Shown one piece after another: positions 15,347-24,091 of a stretch of DNA of 24,122 nt. A program made the position numbers and the translations under genes. The DNA comes from Actinomycetes bacterium (lineage in GTDB: Bacteria; Actinomycetota; Acidimicrobiia; Acidimicrobiales; Microtrichaceae): the NCBI GenBank assembly GCA_023437745.1, contig JAEZFI010000177.1, positions 1 to 24,122 of the forward strand, read 5' to 3'. Each line of letters starts with the position of its first letter. Position 1 is the stretch's first letter. The notes under the pieces were generated by a model, which saw only the letters and a list, made by a program, of their open reading frames with translations, made no database searches and was not told where the DNA came from.

Positions 15347-15946
15347 ATGCCCGGTGACTTCCCGCTCTACGGCATCGACATCGAGACCGACACGTCCGTC
15401 GACGGACTGGATCCCCTCTGCTCGGCCATCGTCGCGGTCGCCGTGGACGGCGAGGGCGTCGAAGCCGTGCTCACCGGTGACGAAGCCCTGCTGCTGGCCC
15501 AGCTCGACGCCCTGCTCGCGTCCCTCACGCCCGGCGTGCTCGTGACCTGGAACGGCGCCCGGTTCGACCTTCCCTTCATCGCCGACCGGGCGGCGCTGCT
15601 CGGGGTGCCGACCGGGTTGCGCCTCCAGGCCTCCACGGAGCTGTGCGAGCAACCGCTGCCAGGGCACACCGCCGCCTACCTGGCCGGCTGGCACCAGCAC
15701 CGACACCTCGACGGCTACCGCCTCTTCCGCGGGGACGCCGGGAGGGCGCTGCCCGTGTCGTGCGGCCTGAAGAACCTCGCCCGCATGGTGGGGCTCGAGA
15801 CGGTCGAGGTGGACCGGACGGCGATCCACGCGCTGAGCCCCGAGGAGCTCCACGAGTACGTCCTCTCCGACGCCCGACTGGCGCGCCAGATGGTCGAGCG
15901 GCGGCGGATCAGCGCCCTCGGAGCCATCGACGTCGTCGTGTCCTGA
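15347..15946 (+). CDS. Stand-alone DEDDy 3'-5' exonuclease-like protein (RNase H fold)
   Basis: It is 199 aa. The three exonuclease motifs are in order: Asp11 and Glu13 in YGIDIETD (Exo I), Asp74 in WNGARFDLPF (Exo II, Asn69...Asp74), and Tyr171/Asp175 in EYVLSDARL (Exo III, DEDDy type). This is the pattern of the proofreading domain of family B polymerases and of related single-domain nucleases (RNase_H_2/YprB-like), but no polymerase domain is attached. It should bind two metal ions and trim single strands; the substrate is unknown. ATG 15347 gives the first motif at the usual distance and has a -10 hexamer 6 nt upstream. It is followed by an unknown gene on the same strand with a 126-nt gap. 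Confidence 0.8.
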   Translation: MPGDFPLYGIDIETDTSVDGLDPLCSAIVAVAVDGEGVEAVLTGDEALLLAQLDALLASLTPGVLVTWNGARFDLPFIADRAALLGVPTGLRLQASTELCEQPLPGHTAAYLAGWHQHRHLDGYRLFRGDAGRALPVSCGLKNLARMVGLETVEVDRTAIHALSPEELHEYVLSDARLARQMVERRRISALGAIDVVVS

Positions 15947-16072
15947 GGGCGACCGCGCGGCGACCTGTCACAGGCGGGTGCCACACTCGACACGGGTCGC
16001 GATCTCCCGATGATCGCTCCAGGAATCCGCCGGCGGGGCTCTCCCGTCCGGCCCGCGCCCTCTGGAGCCATC

Positions 16073-16891
16073 GTGGCCCGACCCACGCCCTCGCTCGTCC
16101 TCCCCGACCTCGTCCACGTGTGCGACGCCGCCGCACAGCACGACTGCTCACGCCTGTGGGGTCTCGTCGAGCACCCACGCGGCTACCGGCTGGTGGACAC
16201 CGCTCGGGCGGCGTTCCCCGAGGAGCTCGTCGGCTTCACCGCGCCCGCCGACTGGGCCGGCCTCGTGGTCGGCACCACGGGCACGATGCGCCACCTCGAC
16301 GGCGCCCACGGGCCCGTCCGCGTCCGGGTGGGCTACGCCCTCGACCGCCAGGGCCGCGCCGCCGACTCGCTCACGGCGCTCGACGGCCGGCACGTCCCCA
16401 CGCACGGCGCGCCCACGGTGGGCCATCTGGTCGACGTGGCCCACCGCATCCTGGGCCTCCCCTGCGCCCCCGAGGCGAGCGACACGCTGCCGCTGCTCCT
16501 CTCCTCCTGGCTCGTCGAGGTGCTCGACCTGGCGACCGACCCCGCCATGGAGGGCTGGACCGACGACTGGCTGGCCGTCGCCGACCTGCATCCGGCCGCC
16601 GAGCTCTGCGCCGGGCGGACCCCGGCGGAGCTGTCCGCCGCCCTCGCCCTCCCCGACGCCGTGCCGACGTGGGACGACGTGTACGACGCTGCGGTCGCGC
16701 TGGGTCTGGGGACGGCCGGCTTCCACGCCCGTGAGGTCGAGTGGCTCGATGCGCCGTCGCTCGCGCGGTTCATGATCGCCGACCTCCCGGACCCCGTCGC
16801 CCTGCTCACGCGGCTCGGCGAGGTGCTGCCGAGAGCGGTCGCCGACCTCGTCGTGGACAGCGTGTTCCATGCCGTCGCGCGCCGTGCGTGA
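16073..16891 (+). CDS. Hypothetical protein (272 aa)
   Basis: Not recognised. There is no signal peptide or clear membrane segment. It is rich in Ala, Leu, Asp and Trp, with a mostly alpha-helical look. Features include VVGTTGTMRHLDGAHGPVRVRVGYALDRQGR (a strand-turn region), HRILGLPCAPEASDTLPLLLSSWLVEVLDLA and TWDDVYDAAVALGLG. Cysteines at CDAAAQHDCSR and LPCAP are not arranged as a metal site. I prefer GTG 16073, with GGAG at 16064-16067 5 nt upstream, over ATG 16010, whose extra N-terminus is Arg/Pro-rich like non-coding sequence. The stop codon lies in the first GTGAAC site of the downstream promoter region. Confidence 0.65.
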   Translation: MARPTPSLVLPDLVHVCDAAAQHDCSRLWGLVEHPRGYRLVDTARAAFPEELVGFTAPADWAGLVVGTTGTMRHLDGAHGPVRVRVGYALDRQGRAADSLTALDGRHVPTHGAPTVGHLVDVAHRILGLPCAPEASDTLPLLLSSWLVEVLDLATDPAMEGWTDDWLAVADLHPAAELCAGRTPAELSAALALPDAVPTWDDVYDAAVALGLGTAGFHAREVEWLDAPSLARFMIADLPDPVALLTRLGEVLPRAVADLVVDSVFHAVARRA

Positions 16892-16937
16892 ACCGGCGGT
16901 GAACGCACGTGAACTTCGAGCGTTCGAGTTCACGCAC
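16884..16937. promoter_or_regulatory. Phased GTGAAC/GTTCAC array, PHO-box-like operator of the ugp-like operon
   Basis: GTGAAC occurs at 16888-16893, 16899-16904 and 16909-16914, spaced 11 and 10 nt (one helical turn). An inverted GTTCAC at 16928-16933 overlaps the -35. The outer sites are a perfect 10-nt inverted repeat, GTGCGTGAAC (16884-16893) and GTTCACGCAC (16928-16937). Read on the minus strand, the three sites are direct repeats of GTTCAC in roughly 11-nt units, the form of actinobacterial PHO boxes bound by PhoP/RegX3-type regulators. The assignment to phosphate control is inference; another regulator is possible. Confidence 0.5.
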
Positions 16938-16957
16938 CGACGGTGGACCGGTAGTCT
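16929..16957 (+). promoter_or_regulatory. Promoter of the ugp-like operon (TTCACG-N17-TAGTCT)
   Basis: The -35 TTCACG (16929-16934) and the -10 TAGTCT (16952-16957) have the ideal 17-nt spacing, the best full promoter in the window. The -10 ends 13 nt before ATG 16971, leaving a leader of only about 5 nt. The -35 lies inside the inverted GTTCAC site, so regulator binding would act directly on polymerase. Confidence 0.6.
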
Positions 16958-16970
16958 CCGCGCCGATCCC

Positions 16971-18037
<1,067 letters not shown>

Positions 18038-18041
<4 letters not shown>

Positions 18042-18937
18042 CCACCGTGCCAGGGCCCACCGCGACCCCGGGCCGTCGCCTCGGGCGGCGGGTCGGCGAG
18101 GCGCTGGCCGCCTACGCCCTCCTCGCTCCGGCGATGGTGGTGTTCGCGATGTTCTTCTTCTGGCCCCTGTACGGGCTGATCCACGACTCGCTGCGGCAGA
18201 AGAACATCCAGGGCACGCGGGAGCGCTGGGTCGGGTTCGGTCAGGTCACCGACGTCCTCGGCGGCGACGAGTTCCGCCAGGGACTGATGGTCAACCTGAA
18301 GTTCCTCCTCCTCACCGTGCCGATCGGCGTCGCGCTCGGCGTGCTCCTCGCCGTGTCGGCCCATCGGCGGCTCAAGGGCATCAAGATCTTCCAGACCATC
18401 TTCTCGTCGACCGTGGCCACGTCGGTGGCGGTCTCGGCGGTGGTCTTCCTCACGATCGTGAACCCCGAGATCGGCCTGTTCCGGGACGTGAGCTGGCTGA
18501 GCTTCAACAAGAGCTGGTCGGCGCTCACCGCGGTGTCGCTCTCGTCGATCTGGCGGAACCTGGGCCTGACCTTCGTGATCGTGCTCGCCGGCCTGCAGGC
18601 GGTGCCGGACGAGCTCATCGAGGCGTCGCAGCTCGACGGCTACAGCCCCGCCCGGCGCTTCTTCCGGATCACCGTGCCCCTCATCTCCCCCACCCTGATG
18701 TTCCTCGCGGTGGTGCTGACCGTCGACGCCTTCCAGGCGTACGCGCAGATGGAGCTCCTCACGGGCGGCGGCCCGGCCGGCGGCACCGAGACCATCCTCT
18801 TCAAGATCACGCGCCTGATGACCCCCGTCGACCTCGGCGACGGCGCCTCCATGGCGCTCGGGCTGTTCGTGATCACCGGCCTCGTCGCTGCCGCGCAGTT
18901 CGGCGTGCTGAACCGGCGGGTGCACTATGGCAACTGA
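18038..18937 (+). CDS. ugpA: ABC importer permease (UgpA/MalF type)
   Basis: It is 299 aa. A basic N-terminus is followed by the first membrane segment at about residues 24-45 (AYALLAPAMVVFAMFFFWPLYGLI). About six membrane segments are expected. The ATPase-coupling EAA loop is EASQLDGYSPARRFFRITVPLISP, from Glu195 to Gly201 and beyond. GGGPAGGTETILFKI near the end is typical of this subfamily. It forms the membrane channel with the next protein. ATG 18038 overlaps the ATPase stop (ATGA), and its 3' end overlaps the next gene by 11 nt, so translation of all three is tightly coupled. Confidence 0.9.
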
Positions 18938-19787
18938 CCGCCGTGGCGTCCGGCCCGGCGACGTCGGGTGGTACCTCCTCCTGACGACGCTGTCGCTGGT
19001 GATCCTGTTCCCGCTGTACATGACGATCGTGCGGGCGCTCTCGAACCCCTCGAAGACGCTGATCGCCGGCGGAGCCCACCTCACCCCGATCGATCCGCAG
19101 TGGGACGCGTTCGCCACCGCCTTCAGCGAGGGGAACCTGGGGCGCCCGTTGCTCTGGTCGCTGCTCGTGACCGTCGTCATCGTGGCCGCGCAGCTCGTCA
19201 CGTCACTGCTCGCCGCCTATGCGTTCGCGTTCCTCGAGTTCCCGTTCAAGCGCGTCCTGTTCGGGGTCGTGGTCGCCACGTTGCTCCTTCCGATCGAGGT
19301 CACGCTGCTCACGAACGTCCAGACGTTCCAGAGCTGGGACTGGATCCAGCCCTCGCAGACCGGAGGGCAGGCGTTCGGCGTGCTCACGCTGCCGTTCCTG
19401 GCCACGGCCATCGGCATCTTCCTCATCCGCCAGGGCTTCATGGGCGTCCCCCGCGACCTCCGGGACGCAGCGGCGCTCGACGGGTACGGCCACGTGCGCT
19501 TCCTGCGCCGGGTGGCGGTCCCGGTGAGCCGGCCGATCATCGCCAGCTTCATCCTCATCTCGTTCCTCGGCACCTACAACCAGTACGTCTGGCCCCGCAG
19601 CGCGATCCGCACCGAGGAGTGGAACACCATCCAGCTGACCCTCCGCTCGGTCACGAGCCAGCGGCTGGACCAGCTGAACATCCCGTTCGCCGCAGCGATC
19701 GTGGCGTCGGTCCCGGTGCTGATCCTGCTGATCGCCTTCCAACGCCAGCTCATCCGAGGCCTCACCGCAGGCGCGGTCAAGGGCTGA
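18927..19787 (+). CDS. ugpE: ABC importer permease (UgpE/MalG type)
   Basis: It is 286 aa. The first membrane segment is at about residues 13-33 (VGWYLLLTTLSLVILFPLYM). The region RPLLWSLLVTVVIVAAQLVTSLLAAYAFA is characteristic, and the EAA loop DAAALDGYGHVRFLRRVAVPVSRP starts at Asp180, with the conserved Gly at 186. LRSVTSQRLDQLN and a C-terminal VKG, as in MalG/UgpE proteins, complete it. The start overlaps the UgpA-like gene by 11 nt. A 25-nt gap with a strong ribosome site separates it from the binding-protein gene, which fits higher production of the latter. Confidence 0.9.
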   Translation: MATDRRGVRPGDVGWYLLLTTLSLVILFPLYMTIVRALSNPSKTLIAGGAHLTPIDPQWDAFATAFSEGNLGRPLLWSLLVTVVIVAAQLVTSLLAAYAFAFLEFPFKRVLFGVVVATLLLPIEVTLLTNVQTFQSWDWIQPSQTGGQAFGVLTLPFLATAIGIFLIRQGFMGVPRDLRDAAALDGYGHVRFLRRVAVPVSRPIIASFILISFLGTYNQYVWPRSAIRTEEWNTIQLTLRSVTSQRLDQLNIPFAAAIVASVPVLILLIAFQRQLIRGLTAGAVKG

Positions 19788-19801
19788 CCCACCCGACTCC
19801 C

Positions 19802-19807
19802 AGGAGG
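19802..19807 (+). promoter_or_regulatory. Strong ribosome binding site AGGAGG before ugpB-like gene
   Basis: AGGAGG ends 5 nt before ATG 19813. It is the best Shine-Dalgarno sequence in the window and stands in a genome region where most first genes have none, consistent with high translation of the binding protein. Confidence 0.8.
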
Positions 19808-19812
19808 AACCC

Positions 19813-21282
19813 ATGAGATTCCGACGCACTGCCGCAGTGATGTCGATCGTCGCGCTCGCTGCCGCCGGTTGCGGGGGCAGCGACGACAAGGGCGACGACG
19901 GCGCGTCCGGCGCCGTCGATCCCAGCGAGTGCCCGGTCGGCGCGTTCGAGGACGCCTCGGGCGTGACGACGATCAAGGTGTGGCACAGCTACGTGGGCAG
20001 CCTCCGGATCGCACTCGAGACGATCGCCGACGAGTACAACGCCAGCCAGGACAAGGTGAAGGTCGAAGTCGAGTCGCAGGGCAACAGCTACGACTCGCTG
20101 CTCCGGAACTTCCAGGCCGGGATCCCCAACCAGCAGCTCCCCGCGATCACGATCGGCGAGGACACGAACACGCAGTTCATGATCGACTCCGGCGTCGTCC
20201 TGCCCGCCACGGCGTGCCTCGAGGCGGACCCGGAGGCGGCGAAGCAGGTCGACGACATCATCCCGGCCGTCCGCGCGGCCTACACGGTGGACGGCGTGCA
20301 GTACCCGGCGTCGATGAACGTGTCGACGATCGTCCTCTACTACAACCGCGGTGACTTCGCCGCCGCCGGACTCGACCCGGACAAGCCGCCGACCACCCTC
20401 GAGGAGATCCGCACCGCCGCGGAGGCGCTGAAGGCGAGCGGCCAGAGCGACAAGCCGTTCGCGCTCAAGCTCGATCCGTGGTTCCTCGAGCAGTGGATCA
20501 CCGGTGCGGGTGAGACGCTCGTCAACCACGACAACGGACGGTCGGAGCTGGCCGACGCCGCCACCATCGACAACGAGGCGGGCCGCACGGCGATGGAGTT
20601 CCTCGCCGGGATGAACCGCGACGGCCTCCTCAACGGCGTGCCGGGCACCGAGGGCCAGATCAACCACTACCTCGCCATGCTGCCGTCGGGCTCGTCCTCG
20701 ATGCTGCTCGAGACCTCCGCGGCGATCACGACGATCGACGGGGTGCTCTCCGGTCAGCTGAACCCCGAGGACCTCGGGCGGGACGCGGGCGCGGACATCG
20801 ACCTCAGCGGCCTGGCCGGCGATCTCGAGCTCGGTGTGGCGATGAACCCAGGGATCAAGGAGCCGGGCAAGGGCCAGATCGGCGGCGGCGCCTGGTACAT
20901 CACGAACACGGGCAGCGACGCCGTGCAGTCGGCGGCGTGGGACTTCGTGAAGTACTTCAACTCGACCGCCGTGCAGGTCCGCTGGACCCTCGAGGGCTCC
21001 TACCTCCCGATCCTGGACTCCGCGAAGGACGACCCCACGCTCAAGGAGAACTGGGCGACGACGACCCGCGGCAAGTGGCTCTCCACCGCGTACGACGGGA
21101 TCAAGTCGCTCGACGCCGACTTCCCGGGCGCGCTGATCGGACCGTACGACAAGTTCCGTGAGCACTTCCGCAAGGCCATCGAAGGCGTGGTGCTCCAGAA
21201 CGGCGACCCGGCCACCTCGCTCCGCCAGGCGAACGACGACATCACCAAGGAGCTCAAGAGCTACGCGGAGAACGCCTTCTGA
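19813..21282 (+). CDS. ugpB: Substrate-binding lipoprotein of the Ugp-type ABC importer
   Basis: It is 489 aa. The lipoprotein signal peptide MRFRRTAAVMSIVALAAAGC has its lipidated cysteine at residue 20, followed by a Gly/Asp/Ser linker. The mature part is a family 1 (COG1653) binding protein: IKVWHSYVGSLRIALETIADEYN resembles the WHS.xG start of UgpB, then AAITTIDGVL, IGGGAWYIT, WDFVKYF and LEGSYLPI are the usual C-lobe blocks. UgpB-like (glycerol-3-phosphate or glycerophosphodiester) is the best match from memory, but sugar binders of this family look similar, so the substrate is not proven. It is longer than E. coli UgpB (about 438 aa). It is the last gene of the operon, followed by a strong hairpin. 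Confidence 0.87.
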   Translation: MRFRRTAAVMSIVALAAAGCGGSDDKGDDGASGAVDPSECPVGAFEDASGVTTIKVWHSYVGSLRIALETIADEYNASQDKVKVEVESQGNSYDSLLRNFQAGIPNQQLPAITIGEDTNTQFMIDSGVVLPATACLEADPEAAKQVDDIIPAVRAAYTVDGVQYPASMNVSTIVLYYNRGDFAAAGLDPDKPPTTLEEIRTAAEALKASGQSDKPFALKLDPWFLEQWITGAGETLVNHDNGRSELADAATIDNEAGRTAMEFLAGMNRDGLLNGVPGTEGQINHYLAMLPSGSSSMLLETSAAITTIDGVLSGQLNPEDLGRDAGADIDLSGLAGDLELGVAMNPGIKEPGKGQIGGGAWYITNTGSDAVQSAAWDFVKYFNSTAVQVRWTLEGSYLPILDSAKDDPTLKENWATTTRGKWLSTAYDGIKSLDADFPGALIGPYDKFREHFRKAIEGVVLQNGDPATSLRQANDDITKELKSYAENAF

Positions 21283-21290
21283 CCTGCGAC

Positions 21291-21327
21291 GCCGGTCGGG
21301 GGCTCCCGGCCGTGACCCCTGACCGGC
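21291..21327 (+). terminator. Strong hairpin terminator after the ugp-like operon
   Basis: GCCGGTCGGGGG pairs with CCCCTGACCGGC (12 bp including one G-T) around a 13-nt loop. It starts 9 nt after the binding-protein stop. No U-tract follows, which is common for terminators in high-GC actinobacteria. Confidence 0.65.
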
Positions 21328-21333
21328 ATCGGC

Positions 21334-21339
21334 AAGAAT
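21334..21339 (+). promoter_or_regulatory. -10 candidate AAGAAT before the acyltransferase gene
   Basis: AAGAAT ends 7 nt before ATG 21347 and overlaps an alternative ATG at 21338. GTGACC (21312-21317), 16 nt upstream, could be the -35. The hexamer lacks the first T of the consensus. If real, it makes ATG 21347 a leaderless start. Confidence 0.35.
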
Positions 21340-21346
21340 GCGGAAC

Positions 21347-22354
21347 ATGGCCTCACAATCCCTGCGGGAGACCAAGCTCGGACGCCGCCTCATCACGGTG
21401 CCCGCCATCCTCGGCGGCGCCGCGGCCATGGTGCTCCTGGCGATCCCGATCCTCGTGATCGGTGCCGTCTTCGACCTGGTCCGCGCCAAGCCGAAGCTCC
21501 CGACCGTGCGGGTCGCGCTGTTCGGGATCGTGTACCTCGCCTGGGAGGTCTTCGGCGTCCTGTCGGGCGTCGTGCTGTGGGTGGCGTCCGGCTTCGGCCT
21601 GCTCCTCGGGCAGCCGCCGTTCGTCCGGGCGCACCGGTGGCTGCAGGTCGCCTGGGCCAACAACCTGCTCAACTCGCTGCGCCGGTTCCTCGGGTTGCGG
21701 CTGGACGTCGCCGGCACCGAATGCCTTGCGCCAGGGCCCGTCATCGTCTTCTCGCGGCACGCGTCGATGGTCGACACGCTGCTCCCCGCGCACCTCCTCA
21801 CCACGCATGGCGGGCTCGACCTGCGCTACGTGCTCAAGCACGAGCTGCTGTGGGACCCGGCGATCGACATCATCGCGAGCCGGATCCCCAACCACTTCGT
21901 GGACCGCTCCGGCAAGGACACTGCGGCGGAGCTCCAGAAGATCGGCGCGCTCGCCGCCGGCATGGCGGACACGGAGAGCTTCACGATCTTCCCGGAGGGC
22001 TCGCGGTACACGCCCTCGAAGCGGGAGCGGGCGATCGAACGGCTGGAGGAGACCGATCCGGTCCTCGCCGAGCGGGCCAAGCGGCTGACCAACACCATGC
22101 CGCCCCGCCGCGGCGGCGTGCTCACCGTGCTTGGCGCCGCCAGCGACGCCGACGTGATCATCGTCGCCCACACCGGCCTCGAGGGGATGAACGGGCCCAA
22201 GGAGATGTGGAAGGCCGCGCCGTTCCGGCGGACCGTCCAGGTCGAGATGTGGCGGGTCCCCCGCTCCGAGATCCCCGAGGACGACGCCGGGCGGATGGAC
22301 TGGATCTTCGACGAGTGGGAGAAGGTCGATGCGTGGGTGACGGCGCACGCATGA
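21347..22354 (+). CDS. 1-acyl-sn-glycerol-3-phosphate acyltransferase-like protein (YihG/AGPAT type)
   Basis: It is 335 aa from ATG 21347 (338 from ATG 21338). Two long hydrophobic segments come first (VPAILGGAAAMVLLAIPILVIGAVF and IVYLAWEVFGVLSGVVLWVASGFGLLLG). Then the acyltransferase domain: the H-x4-D motif is HASMVD (His138, Asp143), and the FPEGSR block is at 215-220, followed by YTPSKR and a helix leading to MPPRRGGVLTVL. That arrangement (FPEG.R.T..K, then P.R.GG) is the one in YihG and eukaryotic AGPAT3-5-like enzymes rather than short PlsC. It probably transfers an acyl chain to a lysophospholipid or related acceptor at the membrane. The stop overlaps the next start (ATGA). Confidence 0.83.
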   Translation: MASQSLRETKLGRRLITVPAILGGAAAMVLLAIPILVIGAVFDLVRAKPKLPTVRVALFGIVYLAWEVFGVLSGVVLWVASGFGLLLGQPPFVRAHRWLQVAWANNLLNSLRRFLGLRLDVAGTECLAPGPVIVFSRHASMVDTLLPAHLLTTHGGLDLRYVLKHELLWDPAIDIIASRIPNHFVDRSGKDTAAELQKIGALAAGMADTESFTIFPEGSRYTPSKRERAIERLEETDPVLAERAKRLTNTMPPRRGGVLTVLGAASDADVIIVAHTGLEGMNGPKEMWKAAPFRRTVQVEMWRVPRSEIPEDDAGRMDWIFDEWEKVDAWVTAHA

Positions 22355-23271
22355 CCGACGCACCCGAGACAACCGATCCCGACGCGCCGGTGCGCTCCAT
22401 GTCGCTCCTCGAGGGCATCGTCCGCGAGGTCCGTCCCAAGCAGTGGGCCAAGAACGGCCTCGTCTTCGTGGCACCCGGCGCCGCGGGTGTGCTCACCAGC
22501 CGCTACGGCATCTTCCACGCCGTCCTCGCGTTCTGCGTGTTCTCGCTGGCCGCCGGCGCCACCTACCTCGTCAACGATCTGCTCGACGTCGAGGCGGACC
22601 GTCGGCACCCGCGCAAGCGGCACCGCCCGATCGCCGCCGGCGTCATCCCGATCCCCCTGGCCGTGGGCCTCGCCGTGGTGTTCGGCGCGGCCGCCGTGGC
22701 CATCGGCTTCCTCCGCACCCCGCAGTTCGGGCTGGTCGTGACGATCTACATCGTCCTCACCACGCTCTACTCCGTCTTCCTGAAGCACCAGCCGGTGCTC
22801 GACGTGATGGGGCTGTCCAGCGGCTTCATCCTCCGCCTGCTCGGCGGCGCGTACGCGGTCCAGGTCGCGGTGTCCGACTGGTTCCTGATCATCAGCTGCT
22901 TCGGGGCCCTCTTCATCGCCGTCTGCAAGCGCTCCGCCGAGAAGAAGGAGATGGGGCACGCCGAGTCCGAGACCCGCAAGCTGCTCGCCGAGTACTCCCC
23001 CGAGTACCTCGGCTTCCTCAAGTCGGTCGCCACGGGCGTCGTGCTGATCGCCTACTGCCAGTTCGCTGTGGAGCGGGCTGCCGAGGAGAAGGACGTCGCC
23101 ATCTGGCTCCTGCTCTCGATCATCCCGTTCGTCGTGGCGATCCTCCGCTACGCCCTGCTGGTGGACCAGGGCAAGGGTTCGGCCCCCGAGGACGTCCTGC
23201 TGGGCGACCGCCAGATGCAGGTCTTCGGCCTCGTCTGGGCCGTGCTCATGGGCATCAGCGTCTACGGGTAG
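22351..23271 (+). CDS. UbiA-family prenyltransferase, decaprenyl-phosphate phosphoribosyltransferase-like
   Basis: It is 306 aa, an integral membrane protein with about 8-9 hydrophobic segments. The first Asp-rich site is NDLLDVEADRRHPRKRHRP (Asn75, Asp76, Asp79, Asp83), whose HPRKR.RPIAAG extension is distinctive for DPPR synthase (Rv3806c/UbiA of mycobacteria). The second region includes LKHQPVLDVMGLSSGFILRLLGGAYA and CKRSAEKKEM. By family it joins phosphoribosyl pyrophosphate to decaprenyl phosphate, the first step towards the arabinose donor for cell-wall arabinan. It is translationally coupled to the acyltransferase. Its convergent neighbour is an M15 peptidase only 9 nt away. The partner epimerase genes (dprE1/dprE2) are not in the window. 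Confidence 0.82.
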   Translation: MTDAPETTDPDAPVRSMSLLEGIVREVRPKQWAKNGLVFVAPGAAGVLTSRYGIFHAVLAFCVFSLAAGATYLVNDLLDVEADRRHPRKRHRPIAAGVIPIPLAVGLAVVFGAAAVAIGFLRTPQFGLVVTIYIVLTTLYSVFLKHQPVLDVMGLSSGFILRLLGGAYAVQVAVSDWFLIISCFGALFIAVCKRSAEKKEMGHAESETRKLLAEYSPEYLGFLKSVATGVVLIAYCQFAVERAAEEKDVAIWLLLSIIPFVVAILRYALLVDQGKGSAPEDVLLGDRQMQVFGLVWAVLMGISVYG

Positions 23272-23280
23272 AAGGTCCGC

Positions 23281-24054
23281 TCAGCGACCGTTGGGCGAGA
23301 AGTGCATGTAGTCCTTGAGCGAGCGCCAGTCGCCGCCCCAGATCATCCCGGCGCGACCCATCGACTGGACCGGCACCGAGCCCCGCAGGATCTTGCCGTT
23401 GCGGGGTGCGCTGCGGTCGAGGTCGCCGTTGAGGGGGATCAGGGTCGAGCCGCGGAGGTAGGGGTTCTCCACGGGGTTGATGTCGACCGCGAGGCCGAAG
23501 GAGTGCATCGACCACGCCGACCCACCGGTCGCCGGCCGGCAGAAGAACCCGTAGGTGTTGTTGATGTGGTCGACCGACGGCGGCCGCTCGATGTACTGGC
23601 CCTGGGGGTCGAAGTCCTCGGGACGCGCCCATCGCTCGGGCGTCTCCATCCGGTTGATCGGGAACTTCTCCTCCCAGAGCGTGCGGAACACGCCGACCAT
23701 CCGCTCGGCGATCCAACCGTGGACGATCAGCTCCCCCACCCGCTCGGTGCCGTCCATGCCCCAGTAGCTGAGCGTGAGGAGCCGCAGGTCCGACGGGGCC
23801 ACCGGACAGCCGGGGCGCCAGCTCAGGCCGAGGCGCGCTGCATCGACGGTCGAGATGGTGCCGACGAAGCGGCGACGTCGGGCCACCTCCTCCTCGATCC
23901 GGGTGAAGTACTCCGCCGCGCGGACCGCGTCCTCGTCCGACAGGGCCGGCAGGCCCTTCGCCGCCCGGAACTGCTGGACCTGCGCGGGCTCACAGGCCAC
24001 GGAGACCGCCAGCAGCGCGAACGAGGCGAGCACGACCTTCAGAGCACGACGCAT
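23281..24054 (-). CDS. M15-family peptidase (D-Ala-D-Ala carboxypeptidase/endolysin type), exported
   Basis: It is 257 aa from ATG 24054. The signal peptide is MRRALKVVLASFALLAVSVAC; Cys21 may be lipidated, although the lipobox (SVAC) is not ideal. The C-terminal half is an M15C/VanY-like zinc peptidase: SMHSFGLAVD gives His184 and Asp191, and the final zinc ligand is His251 in DYMHFSP, after GMIWGGDW. It likely cuts peptidoglycan peptides outside the membrane. ATG 24054 is preferred over ATG 24102 because it starts the signal peptide exactly and TAGGCT lies 8 nt upstream; ATG 24102 falls in the terminal palindrome. The gene therefore appears complete despite the contig end. Confidence 0.87.
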   Translation of the reverse strand: MRRALKVVLASFALLAVSVACEPAQVQQFRAAKGLPALSDEDAVRAAEYFTRIEEEVARRRRFVGTISTVDAARLGLSWRPGCPVAPSDLRLLTLSYWGMDGTERVGELIVHGWIAERMVGVFRTLWEEKFPINRMETPERWARPEDFDPQGQYIERPPSVDHINNTYGFFCRPATGGSAWSMHSFGLAVDINPVENPYLRGSTLIPLNGDLDRSAPRNGKILRGSVPVQSMGRAGMIWGGDWRSLKDYMHFSPNGR

Positions 24055-24062
24055 GGCAGCCG

Positions 24063-24068
24063 AGCCTA
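24063..24068 (-). promoter_or_regulatory. -10 hexamer TAGGCT, near-leaderless promoter of the M15 gene
   Basis: TAGGCT on the minus strand ends 8 nt before ATG 24054, so the mRNA would have a leader of at most one or two nucleotides. The region further upstream ends in the terminal palindrome. Confidence 0.4.
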
Positions 24069-24091
24069 CGACCCACACCACCGTTCTCGGG

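Noticed and set aside
16909..16933. LacI-type operator for a sugar ABC operon
   Set aside because: The sites are direct repeats at helical spacing plus one distant inverted copy, not a tight even palindrome with a central CG.
16869..16970. ATG 16869 as start of the importer ATPase
   Set aside because: It would place the promoter and the GTGAAC sites inside the coding region and adds about 34 residues not seen in the family.
19777..21804. Long minus-strand open frame over the ugpB-like gene
   Set aside because: It is antisense to a clear lipoprotein binding protein with all family motifs.
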